Shown: positions 5,891 through 9,332 of the stretch, piece after piece | Layout of the letters: each line of letters starts with the position of its first letter | Position numbering within the stretch: position 1 is the first letter of the stretch | Assembly: GCA_030037575.1 (NCBI GenBank) | Contig: JASHRB010000721.1 | Span: 1-9,332 of the forward strand | Reading direction: 5' to 3' | Length of the DNA: 9,332 nucleotides | Source: Candidatus Sulfotelmatobacter sp. | Lineage (GTDB): Bacteria; Acidobacteriota; Terriglobia; Terriglobales; Acidobacteriaceae | Position numbers and translations under genes: made by a program | The notes under the pieces: model-generated | The model's input: the letters and a program-made list of their open reading frames with translations, nothing else | Told to the model about the DNA's origin: nothing | Databases searched by the model: none

Positions 5891-7765
5891 CTATTCGACG
5901 GTCACTGACTTCGCCAGATTCCTGGGCTGATCTACGTCGCATCCGCGGCGCACCGCGATGTGATAAGCCAATAACTGTAGCGGCACGATTTCGAGAATCG
6001 GCAAGAGTTCTTCCGGCGCAGCGGGGACGTACAAGACGTGATCGGCGGCTTCTGTCATTGCTTGGTCGTCCTCGGTGGCCAGCGCAATCACAACTCCCGA
6101 CCGCGCCTTCACCTCTTTTAGATTCGACATCGTCTTTTCGTAGCGCAGGGTCGACCCCGGATTGTTGGCGTCTCGCGTAGCCACCATAACAACCGGAAGA
6201 TTCTCATCGATCAATGCGTTCGGGCCGTGCTTCATTTCGCCCGCGGGATATCCCTCCGCATGAATGTAGGAGATTTCCTTCAGCTTGAGCGCGCCTTCGA
6301 GCGCGATGGGATAGTGAATGCCCCGGCCAAGAAAAAGAAAATCCTGTGCGCGCTGGAAGCGTCTGGCCAGTTCTTCACATTTTTCCTCGTGCGTAAGAAT
6401 GCTTTCCAGCTTGGCCGGGATGAGCGTAAGCGCTCCGGCCGCGGCACGAGTCTGGGCGGTCGTCATCGCTCCGCGCACCTGTGCCAGGTAGAGGGCGAAG
6501 AGATAAAGAGCGGTAAGCTGGCAGGTGAAAGCTTTGGTCGAGGCCACTCCAATCTCAGGGCCGGCGTGAGTGTAGATGGTTCCTGCAGCTTCGCGCGTAA
6601 TCATCGAACCGACAACATTGCATATCGCCAGAGTCTTCGAGCCTTTCGCTTTGGCTTCGCGCTGGGCGGCGATCGTATCGGCCGTTTCGCCCGATTGCGA
6701 GATGACCAGTGTTATGGTGTCGGAACTGACAATGGGATCGCGATAGCGCCATTCGCTGCCGTAGTCGACTTCGACGGAGACGCGAGCCAGACTTTCGATC
6801 ATGAATTTCCCGGCCAGCCCGGCATGCCAGCTCGTGCCACAGGCAACGATGTTAATTTTTTGGGCGACGCGGAACTCAGCCTCGCTGATTTGCATTTCGT
6901 CCAAAAAAATCTGACCGCTGTCAAGCGAAACCCGCCCCAACGTGGTATCGCGAACCGCGCGCGGCTGCTCATAAATTTCCTTGAGCATGAAATGCTTAAA
7001 GCCGCCCTTTTCCGCCATGATCGGGTCCCAGCTGACGTGCTGCACCGGGCGCCGAACTGGCCGGCCATCAAAATCGGTGAGCTGCACGCCCTCGGGAGCA
7101 ACAACGGCTAGATCGCCGTCGGCGAGAAAGAAAATGTCGCGCGTATGATAGAGGATGGCGGGAACGTCAGAAGCAACAAAATACTCATCGTTGCCCAAGC
7201 CGACGACCAAAGGCGGCCCATTCCGCGCGGCGACGATTTTGTTCGCGTCATCGACTGCAATCACGCCCAGCGCAAAAACCCCGCTCAGTTCTTTCACCGT
7301 ACGACCGACCGCTTCTTCGAGAGACGGACGGTGCCCGTTTCCGGTCTTGAACAGATGTTTCTCGATCAGGTGGGCGATTACTTCCGTATCGGTTTCGGTC
7401 GTGAATTTGTGGCCCTCCTCACTCAGTTTCTTCTTCAGACTGAGATAGTTCTCAACGATTCCGTTGTGAACAACCACGATTTTGCCTGTACAGTCGCGGT
7501 GAGGATGAGCATTCTCCTCGGTCGGCCGGCCGTGAGTGGCCCAGCGGGTATGCCCGATGCCGTAAGTGCCGTGAAGCGGCTTAAGGCGGATCGCCTCTTC
7601 CAAATTTCGCAGCTTGCCCTGGGCGCGGCGGAGTTGCAAGTGGTCTCCGTTGCCAGCCACGGCGATTCCAGCCGAATCATATCCCCGGTATTCTAGGCGC
7701 CTCAGGCCCTCGAGAATGACGGGAACAACCTCTTTCTTTCCCACATAACCAACGATCCCACACAT
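5891..7765 (-). CDS. glmS: Glutamine--fructose-6-phosphate aminotransferase (isomerizing)
   Basis: GlmS (624 aa; family about 600-625) makes glucosamine-6-phosphate from fructose-6-phosphate and glutamine, the first step to UDP-GlcNAc for peptidoglycan and lipid A; it is cytoplasmic. The start at ATG 7765 is fixed by the N-terminal catalytic Cys2 (MCGIVGYVG); the open frame further upstream overlaps purS and is not used. The glutaminase domain (1-~230) has RGYDSAG (27-33), HTRWATHG (72-79) and HNGIVENY (100-107). SIS domain 1 (~300-430) has ACGTSWHAG (308-316) and SQSGETADT (356-364). SIS domain 2 (~470-610) has [17 protein letters not shown] (488-504). The C-terminus is LAKSVTVE with the family Lys at 619. 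All key residues are present. It lies 16 bp after purS, so the two are probably co-transcribed. No glmS riboswitch space exists before it, and only a weak GGGG could act as ribosome binding site. Confidence 0.98.
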   Translation of the reverse strand: MCGIVGYVGKKEVVPVILEGLRRLEYRGYDSAGIAVAGNGDHLQLRRAQGKLRNLEEAIRLKPLHGTYGIGHTRWATHGRPTEENAHPHRDCTGKIVVVHNGIVENYLSLKKKLSEEGHKFTTETDTEVIAHLIEKHLFKTGNGHRPSLEEAVGRTVKELSGVFALGVIAVDDANKIVAARNGPPLVVGLGNDEYFVASDVPAILYHTRDIFFLADGDLAVVAPEGVQLTDFDGRPVRRPVQHVSWDPIMAEKGGFKHFMLKEIYEQPRAVRDTTLGRVSLDSGQIFLDEMQISEAEFRVAQKINIVACGTSWHAGLAGKFMIESLARVSVEVDYGSEWRYRDPIVSSDTITLVISQSGETADTIAAQREAKAKGSKTLAICNVVGSMITREAAGTIYTHAGPEIGVASTKAFTCQLTALYLFALYLAQVRGAMTTAQTRAAAGALTLIPAKLESILTHEEKCEELARRFQRAQDFLFLGRGIHYPIALEGALKLKEISYIHAEGYPAGEMKHGPNALIDENLPVVMVATRDANNPGSTLRYEKTMSNLKEVKARSGVVIALATEDDQAMTEAADHVLYVPAAPEELLPILEIVPLQLLAYHIAVRRGCDVDQPRNLAKSVTVE

Positions 7766-7781
7766 ACGCGAACCCCGACTA

Positions 7782-8027
7782 TCAGTCCGACAGAGAGCAG
7801 CGAAATTCTTCAATGACCGGATTGGTGAGCACTTCGCGGGCAATCTTCTCCACCTCAGATTGCGCCGCTTCGCGGCTCAACCCTCGGTCGAGCGTAAGTT
7901 CGAAGTACTTCCCCTGCCGAACTTCTTCCAGGCTTTTGTAGCCCATTTTCTTCAGCGCACCATGAATCGTTTTCCCTTGGGGGTCGAGAACACTGGGTTT
8001 CAGCGACACGTAAACGTAGGCTTTCAT
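7782..8027 (-). CDS. purS: Phosphoribosylformylglycinamidine synthase subunit PurS
   Basis: The product is 81 aa, the usual PurS length. It starts [19 protein letters not shown], and contains [10 protein letters not shown] and [11 protein letters not shown], ending in [14 protein letters not shown]; these are hallmark PurS segments. PurS bridges PurL (small form) and the glutaminase PurQ in the FGAM synthase complex of de novo purine synthesis, helping deliver ammonia from glutamine to FGAR. PurL and PurQ are not in this window, so the complex must be completed from elsewhere. ATG 8027-8025 is chosen because the conserved beta strand begins at once; upstream in-frame sequence is unlike PurS. 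No Shine-Dalgarno is visible; a TATAAT 12 nt upstream hints at a near-leaderless transcript. glmS follows after 16 bp. Confidence 0.95.
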   Translation of the reverse strand: MKAYVYVSLKPSVLDPQGKTIHGALKKMGYKSLEEVRQGKYFELTLDRGLSREAAQSEVEKIAREVLTNPVIEEFRCSLSD

Positions 8028-8039
8028 GACAATGGGGAA

Positions 8040-8045
8040 ATTATA
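8040..8045 (-). promoter_or_regulatory. Candidate -10 box (TATAAT) of purS-glmS
   Basis: A perfect TATAAT on the minus strand ends 12 nt before the purS ATG (8027), which would give a leader of only about 5-6 nt. No convincing -35 is seen at 16-18 nt. A 10-bp palindrome, CATCGCGATG (8060-8069), covers the expected -35 region and could be an activator or repressor site. Confidence 0.45.
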
Positions 8046-8097
8046 CGGCACCGCCTCGCCATCGCGATGCCGCGTTGGTTTGGCGGCTGCACGGCGA

Positions 8098-8337
8098 TTA
8101 GCCCAGCCGATTGATCTGCTCGTCAAGTTCGCTGAGGGCTTGTTCGAGAATCTTTCGGTAGCGGGGATTTTCTGCCGCGTGAATCTGCTCCAAAACCCGC
8201 CTGCGCGAGAGTTTCAGACCTTCTTTATGAGCTTCGGCCTTTCTCTGTTCAGCGGTCAAAGAACGCCCGGGAACTGGAGCAGACGTGGCATCTTCCTGCT
8301 GCTGTTCAATCGACTTGCTTTCCCAGCCACGCGCCAT
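8098..8337 (-). CDS. Small helical protein of unknown function
   Basis: This is a 79-aa hydrophilic protein starting MARGWESKSIEQQQED. A polar, probably disordered N-terminus (1-~25) is followed by charged helices (SLTAEQRKAEAHKEGLKLSR, then RRRVLEQIHAAENPRYRKIL and SELDEQINRLG). There is no signal peptide, membrane segment or catalytic motif. The pattern L-x-L-S-R-x-R-(I/V)-L-x-Q-(L/I)-x-x-A-x-(N/H)-P-R-(Y/H) gives it the look of a conserved small protein, but I cannot name a family. ATG 8337-8335 is preferred over the longer open frame because coding-like sequence starts there and a TATAAT sits 6 nt before it. purS starts 70 bp downstream and has its own -10 box. Confidence 0.65.
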   Translation of the reverse strand: MARGWESKSIEQQQEDATSAPVPGRSLTAEQRKAEAHKEGLKLSRRRVLEQIHAAENPRYRKILEQALSELDEQINRLG

Positions 8338-8583
8338 CGCTTGATTATAGACGCACAAAATCACGCGCCAGCGATCATGAGATGTTAGGAAAAACGAAAG
8401 GGGTCGGGCGATTGAATAAATCGGCTTGCGCTCCGGCGTATAACTGGCCCCAGAACGGCGCTCGGTTGGCCACTCGTTTCCGGGGGGGGCGGAACCCGAG
8501 GCGTGTTGTTGATGTACCCCTTGCTCGTCTGGCGCGATCGGCGACTCCAGGATCCAAACAAGCTTCCCCACAGCTGCCTGAAC
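8338..8583. other. Non-coding spacer with a G8 run
   Basis: This 246-bp stretch separates the response regulator stop from the small helical gene. It holds eight consecutive G (8482-8489) and a small hairpin CGATT-GAATA-AATCG (about 8409-8423) with no T-run. Open frames cross it on the minus strand, but none has a start with a ribosome binding site or any family resemblance. I see no RNA gene. Confidence 0.4.
8344..8349 (-). promoter_or_regulatory. Candidate -10 box giving a leaderless transcript
   Basis: A perfect TATAAT on the minus strand lies exactly 6 nt before ATG 8337, so transcription would start at the start codon. No Shine-Dalgarno sequence is present. The sequence 17 nt upstream (CTGGCG) is only a weak -35. 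Confidence 0.5.
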
Positions 8584-9332
8584 CTAAAGCCCGAACAATT
8601 CCCGCAGGCGTTTGGTTTGAGCGCGGCTAACAGGAATTTCACTTTGCCTTTTATCATCCATGCGTAGCTGATAAGAACTCTTGAACCACGGCACAACCTC
8701 GCGGATGCGGTTGATATTCACCAGATAAGAGCGATGGGCGCGCCAGAACACTGCCGGATCCAGACTGTCGAGCAGTTCTTCCAAGGTCCGGCAGTTCGAG
8801 TGCCCCTCCATCCCCGAAGCCCCGGCCGTCACCACCGTGATCACTCCATCCTCAATCGACGCATAGCAAATGTCTTTCTGGTCGACCAGGAACATCCGTC
8901 CCGCAGCCTTGAGCAAGGTCTTTGAGCTTTGTGTTTTCGGCGACTGCAGCATGCGCACCAGATTTTCGATTTTCTCCGCCGGTAACTCCCCCGCTTCCTG
9001 CTGGGTCCGGGCCTTCTGCACCGCCTGCGCCACGCGTTTCTTATCGAAGGGCTTCAGAAGATAATCGACCGCATTGACCTCGAAAGCTTTGACCGCGTAC
9101 TGGTCGAATGCCGTCGCGAAAACGATCTTGGGAAGCCGTATTTTCTTGTCCACCAGCCTCTTGATGACTGCGAAACCATCCAGCCCGGGCATCTGCACAT
9201 CCAGAAAGACTAGGTCTGGATTTTTTTCTTTGATCAAGTTGACGGCTTCGAGCCCGTTTTTCCCTTGCGCGACCACATTGATCTCGCCGGCGTTTTTGAG
9301 AAGATAGGCAAGTTCGTCGCGGGCAAGCTGCT
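8584..9332 (-). CDS. LytTR-family two-component response regulator (N-terminus cut by window edge)
   Basis: The frame is open to the right edge (248 residues visible plus a partial codon), so about the first ten residues, including the acidic pair of the receiver, are missing. The internal GTG at 9276 is not the start: the sequence before it, LARDELAYLLKNAGEI, is typical receiver helix 1. The receiver domain shows the phospho-acceptor Asp in PDLVFLDVQMPGLDGF (residue 44 of the visible part), the conserved Thr in ATAFD and Lys in LLKPF. After a linker (~110-140), the LytTR DNA-binding domain reads MFLVDQKDICYASIEDGVIT, LDPAVFWRAHRSYLVNINRI, then RQSEIPVSRAQTKRL. LytTR regulators act with 5TM-type or other histidine kinases; the partner is probably beyond the edge. 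It is nearest to the AlgR/LytR/YehT type; targets are unknown. Confidence 0.95.
   Translation of the reverse strand, partial: QLARDELAYLLKNAGEINVVAQGKNGLEAVNLIKEKNPDLVFLDVQMPGLDGFAVIKRLVDKKIRLPKIVFATAFDQYAVKAFEVNAVDYLLKPFDKKRVAQAVQKARTQQEAGELPAEKIENLVRMLQSPKTQSSKTLLKAAGRMFLVDQKDICYASIEDGVITVVTAGASGMEGHSNCRTLEELLDSLDPAVFWRAHRSYLVNINRIREVVPWFKSSYQLRMDDKRQSEIPVSRAQTKRLRELFGL

Noticed and set aside
5713..6180. Plus-strand frame after the protease remnant
   Set aside because: Mostly antisense to glmS; only its first part may contain the shifted tail of the protease pseudogene.
6227..7111. Long plus-strand open frame of 294 codons
   Set aside because: It is antisense to glmS, whose motifs are complete; the plus translation resembles no family.
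7766..7781. glmS riboswitch/ribozyme before glmS
   Set aside because: Only 16 bp separate purS and glmS, so no ribozyme can fit.
8385..8696. Minus-strand frame running from inside the response regulator through the spacer
   Set aside because: It overlaps the LytTR domain out of frame, has no ribosome binding site and crosses the G8 run; likely chance openness in GC-rich DNA.

Overview
The window (9,332 bases, moderately GC-rich) looks like a chromosomal piece from an environmental bacterium, most likely Acidobacteriota. This is inferred from the gene types: a PEGA/Ig/OmpA secreted protein, a large multi-pass mannosyltransferase-like protein, PurS next to GlmS, a LytTR response regulator and several small helical proteins. 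No 16S or other marker gene is present, so the lineage is a moderate-confidence guess.

Left part (1-4006). A secreted protein of unknown function is cut by the left edge (minus strand). A divergent multi-pass membrane protein (630-2246, +) resembles the glycosyltransferase-39/mannosyltransferase superfamily. It converges on a large secreted PEGA / Ig-like / OmpA-type protein (2264-4006, minus) that probably tethers to peptidoglycan.

Middle part (4007-5890). This is the accessory and decayed zone. A small coiled-coil protein (minus) and a small Lys/Arg/Ala-rich protein (plus) diverge from an 81-bp spacer containing a perfect 8+8 palindrome. Then come two doubtful tiny ORFs, a frameshifted second copy of the coiled-coil gene (minus), an orphan open frame, and a broken secreted Clp-like serine protease gene. 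The protease remnant has an out-of-frame signal peptide, an in-frame amber codon and a truncated C-terminus, but its catalytic Ser and His are still readable.

Right part (5891-9332). All genes are on the minus strand: a partial LytTR-type response regulator, a 79-aa unknown helical protein, purS, and glmS 16 bp after purS. GlmS makes glucosamine-6-phosphate for peptidoglycan and amino-sugar synthesis. PurS is the small subunit of FGAM synthase; its partners PurL and PurQ are not in the window.

I do not see a complete novel defence, mobile or CRISPR system, a tRNA or an rRNA. The best leads are the divergent small-gene pair with its palindrome, the repeated pattern of a -10 box placed 6-12 nt before an ATG with no Shine-Dalgarno sequence (suggesting leaderless mRNAs), and the decayed protease locus.
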